NCBI GenBank assembly: GCA_964452775.1
Contig: CAYVQP010000002.1
Coordinates: 62,001-126,000, forward strand
Length of the DNA: 64,000 nucleotides
DNA from: JACKCB01 sp964452775
GTDB lineage: Bacteria > Chloroflexota > Anaerolineae > Promineifilales > Promineifilaceae
Direction: 5' to 3'
The first letter of the stretch is position 1. The number at the start of each line of letters is the position of its first letter. The notes below the pieces were generated by a model, which was not told the DNA's origin, searched no databases, and saw nothing but the letters and a program-made list of their open reading frames with translations. Shown in pieces: positions 1-7,835 of this stretch. A program made the translations under genes and the position numbers.

Positions 1-78
1 GCCGGCATGATCGTCTTGCTCGGCCTGATGCTGATCCTCATCTTCCAGGACATCATCAACCCGGTCATACCCTTCTAA
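1..78 (+). CDS. C-terminal end of a probable membrane site-2 protease (RseP-like), partial
   Basis: The frame is open from the first base and ends with TAA at 76-78. The 25 residues visible are one hydrophobic segment ending in FQDIINPVIPF. This resembles the last transmembrane helix and the 'ND-I' tail of RseP/M50 intramembrane metalloproteases, which cleave anti-sigma factors in the membrane. The active-site HExxH and the PDZ domain would lie upstream of the window, so the identification rests on a short tail only. Another polytopic membrane protein is possible. Confidence 0.4.
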   Translation, partial: AGMIVLLGLMLILIFQDIINPVIPF

Positions 79-152
79 GGGCGACAGTGGGGTGGAGGTA
101 GCCAGATTTTCCGCCAGCTGCCGGAATTGCCCTCCTCGGTCGCTACCCAATC

Positions 153-161
153 TGTTATACT
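153..161 (+). promoter_or_regulatory. Extended -10 promoter element upstream of the HEAT-repeat gene
   Basis: TG-T-TATACT at 153-161 is a strong extended -10 element about 78 bases before the ATG at 239. No well-spaced -35 is visible (TTGCCC at 127 is too far away), which is normal for extended -10 promoters. Confidence 0.35.
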
Positions 162-238
162 TCTAAACTGACTTGCCCCATCCGGTTCAGTGATTTGCGC
201 CGAACCCGGTGGGGATCATTTTTTATCTGGAGAGATTG

Positions 239-1222
239 ATGGACGACGACGACGTCTTCCCTGAGTTTGTAGAGATACTTGATCAGGTGTTCGGGGCTGA
301 GGAAGTGCCTATCCACCTACTTTACCGGCTGTCGGACCTGGATCCGGAAGAGAGCAACTCCTTTTTGAAACGTTGGGCCGCCGCAGATGACGTGCGGCGC
401 AGCGTTATTGCCCGGCACATGGCGGACATCACCGAAGACAATTTCGTGGTGGATTTTGCGCCCCTGTTCAGCGAGATGCTGACCGATCCAATCAGCGAGG
501 TGCGCCTGGCGGCTTTGGACGGCCTGTGGGATTGCAGTAGCGAGGCGCTCCTGTCGCCGATCATTGACCTGATGCAAAACGACATGGACTCGCGCGTTCG
601 CGCGCTGGCGGCGGCCACGCTTGGGCATGTCGTCTTGATGGCGGAGTGGGGGCAGATGGATGCCGGCGCCGGAGAGCGCGTGGTAGAAGCGCTGTTGGCG
701 ATGAACGGCGATCCGATGACGCCGGAGAATGTCCGCCGGGCGACCGTGGAATCACTCGGGGGCTCCAGTGATCCGCGAGTGCCGGATGTTATCCAGAGCG
801 CCTATTATGGCGGCAGCGACGATATGCAATTGGGCGCCGTATTCGCCATGGGGCGGAGCGCTGATCCCCGCTGGCTGCCCATCGTCATGGACGAAATGTA
901 TAGCTCGCTATATGAGATGCGCGTCGAGGCTGCCAGGGCTGCCGGCGGAATCGGGGACAGCGATTCGGTGGAGCTGCTGATTGAGCTAACCCAGGATGAT
1001 GAACTGGAAGTGCGCCTGGCGGCGCTGGTTGCCCTGGGACAGATTGGCAGCGACAGAGCGTGCGAGGCGCTTTTCCGGACCGCGGAGGACCCTTATGCCA
1101 CCGACGAAGAGCGGGAGGCGGCGGAAAGCTCACTGGAGGAGGCTACCTGGCTATCGGGGGAGATGGATTTTACCATGATGTCCTGGGATGAGGATGGCGA
1201 TGACGATCCGGAGCTGGACTGA
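239..1222 (+). CDS. HEAT-repeat protein
   Basis: This 327-residue soluble protein is built of HEAT/PBS-lyase-type helical repeats. Typical units are 'SEVRLAALDGLWD', 'SRVRALAAATLGHV', 'ENVRRATVESLGG' and 'LEVRLAALVALGQIG', spread over roughly residues 80-290. Such repeats form a curved scaffold for protein binding; no catalytic domain is seen. Both ends are very acidic (MDDDDVF at the start, DEDGDDDPELD at the end). The ATG at 239 is preferred over an in-frame GTG at 209 because GGAGAG lies 4 bases upstream of it. The partner is unknown. Confidence 0.8.
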   Translation: MDDDDVFPEFVEILDQVFGAEEVPIHLLYRLSDLDPEESNSFLKRWAAADDVRRSVIARHMADITEDNFVVDFAPLFSEMLTDPISEVRLAALDGLWDCSSEALLSPIIDLMQNDMDSRVRALAAATLGHVVLMAEWGQMDAGAGERVVEALLAMNGDPMTPENVRRATVESLGGSSDPRVPDVIQSAYYGGSDDMQLGAVFAMGRSADPRWLPIVMDEMYSSLYEMRVEAARAAGGIGDSDSVELLIELTQDDELEVRLAALVALGQIGSDRACEALFRTAEDPYATDEEREAAESSLEEATWLSGEMDFTMMSWDEDGDDDPELD

Positions 1223-1292
1223 TTGACAGACGCGCCTTGCGTTTGGCCGGTGATCGGGGTGCAGCCGGCTACGATTTAAGCCGATTGATGTC

Positions 1293-2204
1293 GTGAACGG
1301 TATCCTGGAGGTTCTTACCCAGAATATCCTGCCCATTTTTCTGGTTGCCGGGGCCGGCTTCTGGCTTCGCCGGCGATACGGCGTGGCCCCCAAAGCCGTA
1401 TCGCACATTGTCTTCAACGTCTTCGGGCCCTGCCTGGTCTTTGCCTCATTGGTCAATTCGCAACTCCCGGCTGAGGAGCTTGCCGAGCTGACCGTTTTCG
1501 CCTTGCTGGCAATCCTCACTATGGGCGCGTTGGCCCTCATTGTCGGCCGGCTAAGCAATATGAGCCGGCCGGCGCTGGTGACTTTGCTGATTACGGTCAT
1601 GTTTGCAAATGGGGGCAATTACGGCCTTACCTTCAATCAACTGCGCTATGGCGATCCGGGTTTGACCCGCGCTGTGGTTTATTTCACCGTGAGCACGATT
1701 CTGGTCTACTCGCTTGGCGTCTTCATTGCTTCCACCGGCAAGTTGAGTTGGCAGGCATCGTTGCGCCGGCTGTTGAGTGTGCCGGCTCTCTATGCGTTGA
1801 TTGCGGCGCTGCTCGTCTATCAGTTTGAGATTGCCGTGCCCGGCCCGCTGATGCGGGCGGTGGAGATCGCCGCCGAGGGAGCTGTGCCGACCATGATCAT
1901 TGTGCTGGGCATGCAGATGGCCGGGATTGGGCGGGTGTTCTCCTGGCGATTCGCCGGGCTGGCGACTGCCATGCGCCTGGTTGTGGGCGCGTTGGTGGCG
2001 ACCGCTATCGCCGGGTTGCTTGGACTACAGGGCCTCAACAGGTCGGTCTCCATCCTGGAGGCAAGTATGCCCACAGCGGTGATCACCACCGTCCTGGCTA
2101 CGGAGTTCGACGTCCAACCGCAGGTAACCACCAGCATTGTCGTCCTTTCGACCCTACTCAGTCCAATAACCCTTGCGTTGGTCATCCAGACGCTGGGCCT
2201 ATAG
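1293..2204 (+). CDS. AEC-family (auxin efflux carrier-like) permease
   Basis: A 303-residue polytopic membrane protein with about ten hydrophobic segments. The N-terminal 'NILPIFLVAGAGFWLRRR' and the internal glycine-rich 'MFANGGNYGLTF' and 'ASMPTAVITTVLATEFD' are characteristic of the AEC transporter family, whose members carry organic acids or other small anions across the cytoplasmic membrane. Length fits the family. It begins at GTG. The substrate cannot be told from the sequence, and the neighbours give no hint. Confidence 0.8.
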   Translation: MNGILEVLTQNILPIFLVAGAGFWLRRRYGVAPKAVSHIVFNVFGPCLVFASLVNSQLPAEELAELTVFALLAILTMGALALIVGRLSNMSRPALVTLLITVMFANGGNYGLTFNQLRYGDPGLTRAVVYFTVSTILVYSLGVFIASTGKLSWQASLRRLLSVPALYALIAALLVYQFEIAVPGPLMRAVEIAAEGAVPTMIIVLGMQMAGIGRVFSWRFAGLATAMRLVVGALVATAIAGLLGLQGLNRSVSILEASMPTAVITTVLATEFDVQPQVTTSIVVLSTLLSPITLALVIQTLGL

Positions 2205-2215
2205 GCTTTGGCAGC

Positions 2216-3229
2216 ATGTTTCCCTCAGCATCTCGCACAGGCAATCGCAGATTTTGCCGTTCGATGGCGATCTGCCTGGCTGCGGTTTGTCTGGCTGTCG
2301 TGGTGACGCCGGCTATCGCTCAGGGATCGGCTGGCCCGACGGACGCACCTGCGAATGAGTCACCCGAGCTGCCGTTTGACGCCAATCACCTGTACCGGCG
2401 CTCTTCCGGCGAGGGCAATGTTGTCGTTTACTGGGCCGGCGAAGACAATGCGACCGGCGACGCTGCGCTAGAGATCGCGGAAGAGACCCGCCGGCAATTG
2501 GACCTCATCCTGCCGGCCGCGGGAGGGGAGCAGACGGCGATCTATCTGTTTTCATCAACGGCTGAACTGCGCGAGGCCTTGCAGTCCGCCGGCCTTGAGT
2601 GGAGCAGCGATCTGGGCGACCTGCAGAGTGACGACATCTGGGCCACAGTCGTCAACCCGCGCACGGCCCGGCAGGAGCTGGGTCGCTCAATACCGCGCCA
2701 GATGATCGCCCGTCGCCTGGCGATGCTTTCGTCGGGTAGTCGAGAGGCGTTGCCGGAATGGTTTTTGAGTGGTTTGCCCGGCCTGTTTGAACAAGGGGCT
2801 GATTCCGGCTATGATGGGGTGTTGCGCGAGGCATTGGCAGCACAGATGCTTATTCCCCTGTCGCAGCTATGCAACGGGCTTCCGGCTGACGAAGTCGCTC
2901 GTTCGCTGGCGATTGCGGAGAGTGCGTCGCTGCTTTCGTTCATCCGCACGCAGTATGGCGTTGAGGCGCTGGGCAGGCTGGTGGGCGCTTATGTAGCCGG
3001 CGAGGATTGCCCGGCTGGTATCAGCCGGTCGCTGGGACTCTCTGTCCAACAGCTTGAGGAAGAGTGGCTGGCTGCCCGCTTTGGGCAGTTCTCTGTGGGC
3101 GTGTTCTGGCGCAGCAACGCCGGCTGGTTATTATTGCTGCTTTTAGGATTCCTGCTGTCCAGCCTGCTGCTGCTCCCGATGAGGCGGCAAGCCGGAGAGG
3201 AACAGGGTAGAGATTATCGCCATGAGTAA
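2216..3229 (+). CDS. Secreted membrane-anchored protein with a degenerate peptidase-MA-like domain
   Basis: A 337-residue protein with an N-terminal signal peptide (cleavage probably after AIAQ, near residue 35), an extracytoplasmic domain and one C-terminal transmembrane helix (about 297-320) followed by a basic tail. The middle resembles the peptidase-MA-like gluzincin fold: the block 'RQMIARRLAML' occupies the place of HExxH and 'LPEWFLSGLPGLFE' that of the usual LPxWLxEGxAE. All three zinc ligands appear to be lost, so it is probably not an active protease. Its stop overlaps the next gene by 8 bases, indicating translational coupling to the TPR gene. The family call is my own motif alignment. 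Confidence 0.55.
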   Translation: MFPSASRTGNRRFCRSMAICLAAVCLAVVVTPAIAQGSAGPTDAPANESPELPFDANHLYRRSSGEGNVVVYWAGEDNATGDAALEIAEETRRQLDLILPAAGGEQTAIYLFSSTAELREALQSAGLEWSSDLGDLQSDDIWATVVNPRTARQELGRSIPRQMIARRLAMLSSGSREALPEWFLSGLPGLFEQGADSGYDGVLREALAAQMLIPLSQLCNGLPADEVARSLAIAESASLLSFIRTQYGVEALGRLVGAYVAGEDCPAGISRSLGLSVQQLEEEWLAARFGQFSVGVFWRSNAGWLLLLLLGFLLSSLLLLPMRRQAGEEQGRDYRHE

Positions 3230-3767
3230 ACCGTTGCGCTACCGGCGAGCGAGCGCTGACTCGGAATCCGCCGGAAACGCTGAGGCTGATACCGCCCGCC
3301 TGGCCGCTGCCGGCGCTCGCCTCCTGCGAGAGGGCAACGCGGCTGAAGCCATCCCGCTGCTCGAGCAGGCGCACGCGAATGACCGGCGCGATTATGATAT
3401 CGCTCTGAACCTCAGCGCGGCCTATATCCTGGCCGGCCGATTCAAGGCCGCGACGCCCATCCTGGAAGAGCTCAAGGCGCGCTTCCCGGACCGGCCGCAA
3501 GTGTGGATCAATCTCGGCGCGGCATATCTGGGCAACCCCGTGCTGGCCGGCGATGATCAGCAACTGCGCGCAATCGAAGCCTTTAAGCGGGCGCTCTCCC
3601 TGGATCCGACCGCCTACAGCGTGGCCTATAACCTGGGACTGGTCTATCGTGACCGGGGCGAGTACGAGCAGGCAGTTTACTGGTTTGAGCAGGCTATCGA
3701 GCACGACCCGGACGACGAACATGCGCGCCGGCATCTACAACGCATCCTGGAGCTTGATCAAGAATGA
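3222..3767 (+). CDS. TPR-repeat protein
   Basis: A 181-residue soluble protein with tetratricopeptide repeats covering roughly residues 25-175. Repeat signatures include 'YDIALNLSAAYILAGRFKAA', 'VWINLGAAYLGNP' and 'SVAYNLGLVYRDRGEYEQA'. TPR domains mediate protein contacts. It overlaps the preceding secreted protein by 8 bases and trmFO by 4 (ATGA), so the three genes are probably co-transcribed. A functional tie to tRNA methylation is not implied by the sequence. Confidence 0.8.
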   Translation: MSKPLRYRRASADSESAGNAEADTARLAAAGARLLREGNAAEAIPLLEQAHANDRRDYDIALNLSAAYILAGRFKAATPILEELKARFPDRPQVWINLGAAYLGNPVLAGDDQQLRAIEAFKRALSLDPTAYSVAYNLGLVYRDRGEYEQAVYWFEQAIEHDPDDEHARRHLQRILELDQE

Positions 3768-5143
3768 TGGCCGCGGCGCTGACCGTCGTGGGCGGCGGAT
3801 TGGCCGGGGCGGAAGCTGCCTGGCAGGCGGCCCGCCTGGGTGTGCCCGTGCGGCTGTATGAAATGCGCCCGCATAAACAGACAGAGGCGCATGTGACCGG
3901 CCGGCTGGCCGAGCTGGTGTGCAGCAATTCACTGGGGTCGCTCAATGCGGACCGCGCCCCCGGCTTGTTGAAGGCAGAATTGCGCGGGCTTGGTTCGCTG
4001 ATTTTGCAATCGGCGCTAGAGACAGCAGTTCCGGCCGGCTCCAGCCTGGCGGTTGACCGGGAGCTATTTGCCGGGCGGGTAACCGAACGCATCACCCAGA
4101 ACCCTCTGATCGAGTTGATCCGGGAGGAAGTGACGGAGCTGCCGGATGGGCCGGCGATAATCGCCACCGGCCCATTGACCTCAGCGGCGCTCGCCTCCCG
4201 CCTGACCGGCCTGACCGGACAGCAATACCTGTACTTTTACGACGCGCTTTCGCCAATCGTCAGCCGGGAAAGCATTGACATGCGCCGCGCCTACCGCGCT
4301 TCTCGTTACGAACAGGGAGAAGAGGAGGAAGGCGACTACATCAACTGCCCGCTGACGAAGGATGAGTATCATGCCTTCTGCGCAGCGCTAATCGCCGCCG
4401 AGCAAATTGATTTGCGCGACTTTGAGCGTGAGGATGCCCACTTCTTCGAGGGCTGCCTGCCGGTGGAAGTGATCGCCCGGCGCGGGATGGATGCGCTGCG
4501 CTTTGGGCCGATGCGGCCGGTCGGATTGCACGATCCACAGACCGGCGAACGCCCCTACGCGGTGCTGCAATTGCGACAGGATAATCTGGCGGATACGCTG
4601 TATAACCTGGTTGGCTTTCAGACCAATTTGCGCTGGGGCGAGCAACGTCGCGTCCTGCAAATGATCCCTGCCTTGCGAGAGGCGGAGTTCCTGCGTTACG
4701 GCATGATGCACCGCAATACCTACATCAACGCGCCGGAGTTGCTCAATCCTACCCTGCAATACCGGGGTCGCGCCGATCTCTTCTTTGCCGGCCAAATAAC
4801 GGGCGTGGAAGGCTACATGGGCAACGCCGCCACTGGTCTGCTTGCCGGCATCAACGCTGCCCGGCTGCTGTTGGGCGACTTGCCGCTAATCATGCCGCCG
4901 GTGACCATGCTCGGCGCGCTCTGTCATTACGTGACCAACGCTCGCGCGGGAGACTTCCAGCCCATGAAGGCCAACTTCGGTCTGTTGCCGGCCCCGGAGC
5001 AGCATATACGGGGTAAGCCGGATCGTTATGCCTATTATCGTGAGCGATCGCTGACCGCCTTGCGCCGATTTGCCCGCGAGCGCCGGCTGGCCTTTGATCG
5101 CGAAGCCGCCGAACAGGCTGGAGCGAGGGCGCCCATTGTTTAG
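3764..5143 (+). CDS. trmFO: Methylenetetrahydrofolate--tRNA-(uracil-5-)-methyltransferase TrmFO
   Basis: This 459-residue flavoprotein makes 5-methyluridine at position 54 of tRNA using methylenetetrahydrofolate and FAD. The N-terminal dinucleotide-binding motif VVGGGLAGAEAAW, followed by 'YEMRP', 'ELVCSNSLGS' and 'LLKAELR', is diagnostic for TrmFO (GidA relatives lack the VCSNS block). 'FAGQITGVEGYMGNAATGLL' near residue 345 is the conserved FAD/folate region. Length is normal. The gene starts in an ATGA overlap with the TPR gene. Confidence 0.95.
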   Translation: MMAAALTVVGGGLAGAEAAWQAARLGVPVRLYEMRPHKQTEAHVTGRLAELVCSNSLGSLNADRAPGLLKAELRGLGSLILQSALETAVPAGSSLAVDRELFAGRVTERITQNPLIELIREEVTELPDGPAIIATGPLTSAALASRLTGLTGQQYLYFYDALSPIVSRESIDMRRAYRASRYEQGEEEEGDYINCPLTKDEYHAFCAALIAAEQIDLRDFEREDAHFFEGCLPVEVIARRGMDALRFGPMRPVGLHDPQTGERPYAVLQLRQDNLADTLYNLVGFQTNLRWGEQRRVLQMIPALREAEFLRYGMMHRNTYINAPELLNPTLQYRGRADLFFAGQITGVEGYMGNAATGLLAGINAARLLLGDLPLIMPPVTMLGALCHYVTNARAGDFQPMKANFGLLPAPEQHIRGKPDRYAYYRERSLTALRRFARERRLAFDREAAEQAGARAPIV

Positions 5144-5153
5144 CGCCGGCTAC

Positions 5154-6149
5154 ATGCGCACACTACTCGTCGTTGGGTTTCTGTTGCTCCTGCTGCAAGC
5201 GGCCTGCGGCGGTGATCCGGTATCGCCGTCCGGCTCACCCTCCGTGACGGAGGCCGCGACGGTCGCCACAGCAACGACTGAGGCTGGCGCACAAGCTGAC
5301 GACCTGCCGGCCACGCCGGACGCGGAAAACAGCTTCGATGGCGAGCAGGCGTTTGCCTACCTGGAGCAACAAATGCAGTACCCGGAGCGCTGGCCCGGCT
5401 CTGAAGGCCATACGGCTACCGGAGATCTGATTGTGTCTACCCTGGACGAGTTGGGCTGGTCTGTGGAGGAACAACGCTTTGATTACCGGGATATTGAGGG
5501 CCGCAACATTATTGGCCGGGCCAATGTGGGCGCCGGACCGGTGATCATCCTGGGCGCTCACTACGATACCCGGCGCGTGGCCGATCAAACACCCGGCGCG
5601 ACCGGGCAGGGCCTGGCGCCGCCGGGAGCGGTAGACGGGGCCAGCGGTGTGGCGGTGTTGTTGGAAATGGCCCGCACGCTGGACCTGGAGCAGGTGCCGT
5701 TCGAAATCTGGCTGGCCTTCTTTGACCTGGAGGACAACGGCAGCGGCGGCCTGCCGGGTTGGGAATGGATCGTAGGTAGCAACTACATGGCGGAAAATCT
5801 CGCCGTCGAACCCCAGGCGGTGGTCGTGGTGGATATGATTGGCGATGCCGACCAGCAACTCTATTTTGACGGCAATTCCCATCCGGGTTTGCGGGCGACG
5901 CTGTGGCAGATCGCCGGCGAGCTTGGCTATTCGCAATGGTTCATTCCCGAAGTAAAGTACACCATGATTGACGATCACTTGCCGTTTGCGCAGCGTGGGA
6001 TTACGGCGGTGGACATCATTGATTTTGATTATCCATACTGGCATACTGTGGAAGATACGGCTGACAAGGCCAGCGCCGAGAGCCTGCAACGGGTCGGGCG
6101 CACGCTGGAGTACTGGTTGGAGCAATACCTGCCGGCGCAAATGCGTTAG
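5154..6149 (+). CDS. M28-family zinc peptidase, probable lipoprotein
   Basis: A 331-residue exported protein with an N-terminal hydrophobic signal ending in LLQAACGG, a lipobox-like site although Q at -3 is unusual. After a Thr/Ala-rich spacer comes an M28 metallopeptidase domain. Putative zinc ligands are the H of GAHYDTR, the D of VDGASGVA, the acidic pair of FFDLEDNG, the D of VVVDMIGDAD and the H of YWHTVEDT. The FFDLED and VDGASG motifs resemble glutaminyl-peptide cyclotransferase relatives, so aminopeptidase or glutaminyl cyclase activity are both possible. The ATG at 5154 is chosen because it places the signal peptide at the N-terminus. Confidence 0.8.
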   Translation: MRTLLVVGFLLLLLQAACGGDPVSPSGSPSVTEAATVATATTEAGAQADDLPATPDAENSFDGEQAFAYLEQQMQYPERWPGSEGHTATGDLIVSTLDELGWSVEEQRFDYRDIEGRNIIGRANVGAGPVIILGAHYDTRRVADQTPGATGQGLAPPGAVDGASGVAVLLEMARTLDLEQVPFEIWLAFFDLEDNGSGGLPGWEWIVGSNYMAENLAVEPQAVVVVDMIGDADQQLYFDGNSHPGLRATLWQIAGELGYSQWFIPEVKYTMIDDHLPFAQRGITAVDIIDFDYPYWHTVEDTADKASAESLQRVGRTLEYWLEQYLPAQMR

Positions 6150-6186
6150 CCGGATCTACCATTGCATGAGATAAGGGAGAAGTATC

Positions 6187-7512
6187 ATTAGCAAACATAA
6201 CAGTAAAGTCACTGCCGAGGAGCGTGAAAGCGCCTTCCTGGTCGCCGTCGAACTCAAGCATGGGCGCGCACTTCTGCCGGTGGAAGAGAGCCTCGATGAA
6301 CTCGAACGCCTGGCGGAAACCGCCGGCCTGGCCGTGTGTGGGCGGGCCTATCAGCGCCTGGACCAACCCGATAGCAATACCTATCTTGGGCCGGGCAAGC
6401 TGGAAGAGGTGAAACTGTTGGTCGAGGAGCTGGGCGCGAATGTGGTGATCGCTGACGATGAGCTGCTGCCGCGCCACCTGCGGGAACTTGAGAAGGCTTT
6501 CGGCGAGGATGTGAAGGTGCTCGATCGAACGGCGCTCATCCTGGACATCTTTGCCCAACACGCCCAGACCTCGGAAGGGCAACTACAGGTAGAGTTGGCC
6601 CAACTCGAGTACCGGCTGCCACGTCTCACCCGCATGTGGACCCATCTCGCCCGGCAAGCTGGTGGTCGCGCCGGCGGAGCGGGCGGCGGGGTGGGCGTGC
6701 GCGGCCCGGGTGAGACGCAGATCGAAATTGACCGGCGTGAGATTGGCCGCCGGATCGCGTTCCTGAAGGCCGAGCTGGAGAAGGTGCGCGCGCGCCGGCA
6801 GCAGCAACGCAGCAAGCGACAGCAGACAGCTTTGCCGGTGGTGGCGATTGTCGGCTACACCAACGCCGGGAAGTCTACGCTACTGAACCGGCTCGGAGGC
6901 TCGGACGTGCTGACTGCCGACATGCTCTTTGCCACCCTGGACCCAACGACCCGCCGGGTGCAGTTTGCCGGGGGGCAGGAAGTGCTGTTCACGGACACGG
7001 TCGGTTTCATTCAGAAGCTGCCGGCGCAGATAGTGGCCGCATTTCGCGCTACACTGGAGGAGATCGCAGACGCTGATTTGCTATTGCATGTGGTGGACGC
7101 CTCTCACCCGCATGCCGAGGCGCAAATTGAAGCCGTACATGAAACGCTGGCCGACCTGGAGGTGGACCACATCCCGGAGGTGGCGGCCCTGAACAAAGTT
7201 GACCGGCTGCCCGCCGGCGTGGACGCTTTCCAGCTGGTCGCCGATGATTTGCCCGCAGCGCGGATATCAGCCTTGACCGGCCAGGGTATTGACAACCTGC
7301 TTCAGGTAATCGAGAGCGCTCTGGAAGACAATCTGGAACCTATCGAGGTGTTTCTCCCTTACAAGCGCGGCGACCTGCTCACCTTGTTCCACCAGCGCGG
7401 GCGCGTCGTTCGTGAGGAGCACACGCCGGAGGGCATCCGCCTCAGTGGACGGGCGCCGGCCCGTCTCATCCCGTACTTCGACGCTTTTCGAGAAGACAGC
7501 ACGCCGGCGTGA
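6187..7512 (+). CDS. hflX: GTPase HflX, probably initiated at ATT
   Basis: HflX is a ribosome-associated GTPase that splits stalled ribosomes. The N-terminal HflX domain contains the TYLGPGKLEEVK motif. The G domain (from about residue 215) shows G1 GYTNAGKST, G3 DTVGFIQKLP, G4 NKVD and the SALTGQG block. Homology to the family N-terminus (ERESAFLVAVELKHGRALLP) extends upstream of the first standard start (GTG at 6280) as far as a stop at 6172. AAGGGAGA at 6173-6180 is well placed for ATT at 6187 (7-base spacing), giving 441 residues, the usual length. Confidence 0.88.
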   Translation: MSKHNSKVTAEERESAFLVAVELKHGRALLPVEESLDELERLAETAGLAVCGRAYQRLDQPDSNTYLGPGKLEEVKLLVEELGANVVIADDELLPRHLRELEKAFGEDVKVLDRTALILDIFAQHAQTSEGQLQVELAQLEYRLPRLTRMWTHLARQAGGRAGGAGGGVGVRGPGETQIEIDRREIGRRIAFLKAELEKVRARRQQQRSKRQQTALPVVAIVGYTNAGKSTLLNRLGGSDVLTADMLFATLDPTTRRVQFAGGQEVLFTDTVGFIQKLPAQIVAAFRATLEEIADADLLLHVVDASHPHAEAQIEAVHETLADLEVDHIPEVAALNKVDRLPAGVDAFQLVADDLPAARISALTGQGIDNLLQVIESALEDNLEPIEVFLPYKRGDLLTLFHQRGRVVREEHTPEGIRLSGRAPARLIPYFDAFREDSTPA

Positions 7513-7539
7513 ACGACCTGGTGCTGCGGTTTCGATTTG

Positions 7540-7602
7540 ATTTTCCCGGAAACTGGTCTGCTTGGAGTGCTGAAAGAGTTGTTTTTCAGTTTCCGGGAAA
7601 AT
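7540..7602. repeat. Inverted repeat element, copy 1 (16-bp arms)
   Basis: ATTTTCCCGGAAACTG at 7540-7555 is the exact reverse complement of 7587-7602, with 31 bases between. Each arm itself contains the near-palindrome TTTCC-C-GGAAA. A second copy with the same arm core and a 32-base interior lies at 61504-61564. The element sits between hflX and a small membrane-protein gene and could fold as a hairpin in RNA (terminator or stabiliser), or be a dispersed REP-like repeat. Confidence 0.7.
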
Positions 7603-7611
7603 GCATAGAAG

Positions 7612-7833
7612 ATGAACGACAGGATGAATAGCCTGCTTGAGCGAATTAACGACTTCCTGGCGCGGTGGCCGGGGGCGTTACCTTTGGCCGGCCTGGCGCT
7701 CATTCTGATTAACTTTGCCCTCCAGCTATTCCCTGGGCCGGGCTATTGGATCGTTGATGTCAATCTCTTTCTGCATCTTGGCCTGCTGATCAGCATCATC
7801 GGTCTGTTGCTGATCAACGTTTATCGGAGTTGA
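7612..7833 (+). CDS. Small hypothetical two-helix membrane protein
   Basis: A 73-residue protein with two hydrophobic segments (about 22-41 and 47-69) separated by a short PGPGYW turn. I do not recognise the family. Its stop TGA overlaps a possible TTG start of the next gene, suggesting co-transcription with the M20 peptidase. No clear Shine-Dalgarno is seen; ATG at 7624 is an alternative start. Confidence 0.5.
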   Translation: MNDRMNSLLERINDFLARWPGALPLAGLALILINFALQLFPGPGYWIVDVNLFLHLGLLISIIGLLLINVYRS

Positions 7834-7835
7834 AA

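Noticed and set aside
5235..6140. 301-codon open frame on the minus strand opposite the M28 peptidase
   Set aside because: Antisense to a convincing metallopeptidase; composition (R, H, Q rich) is typical of a shadow frame in high-GC DNA.
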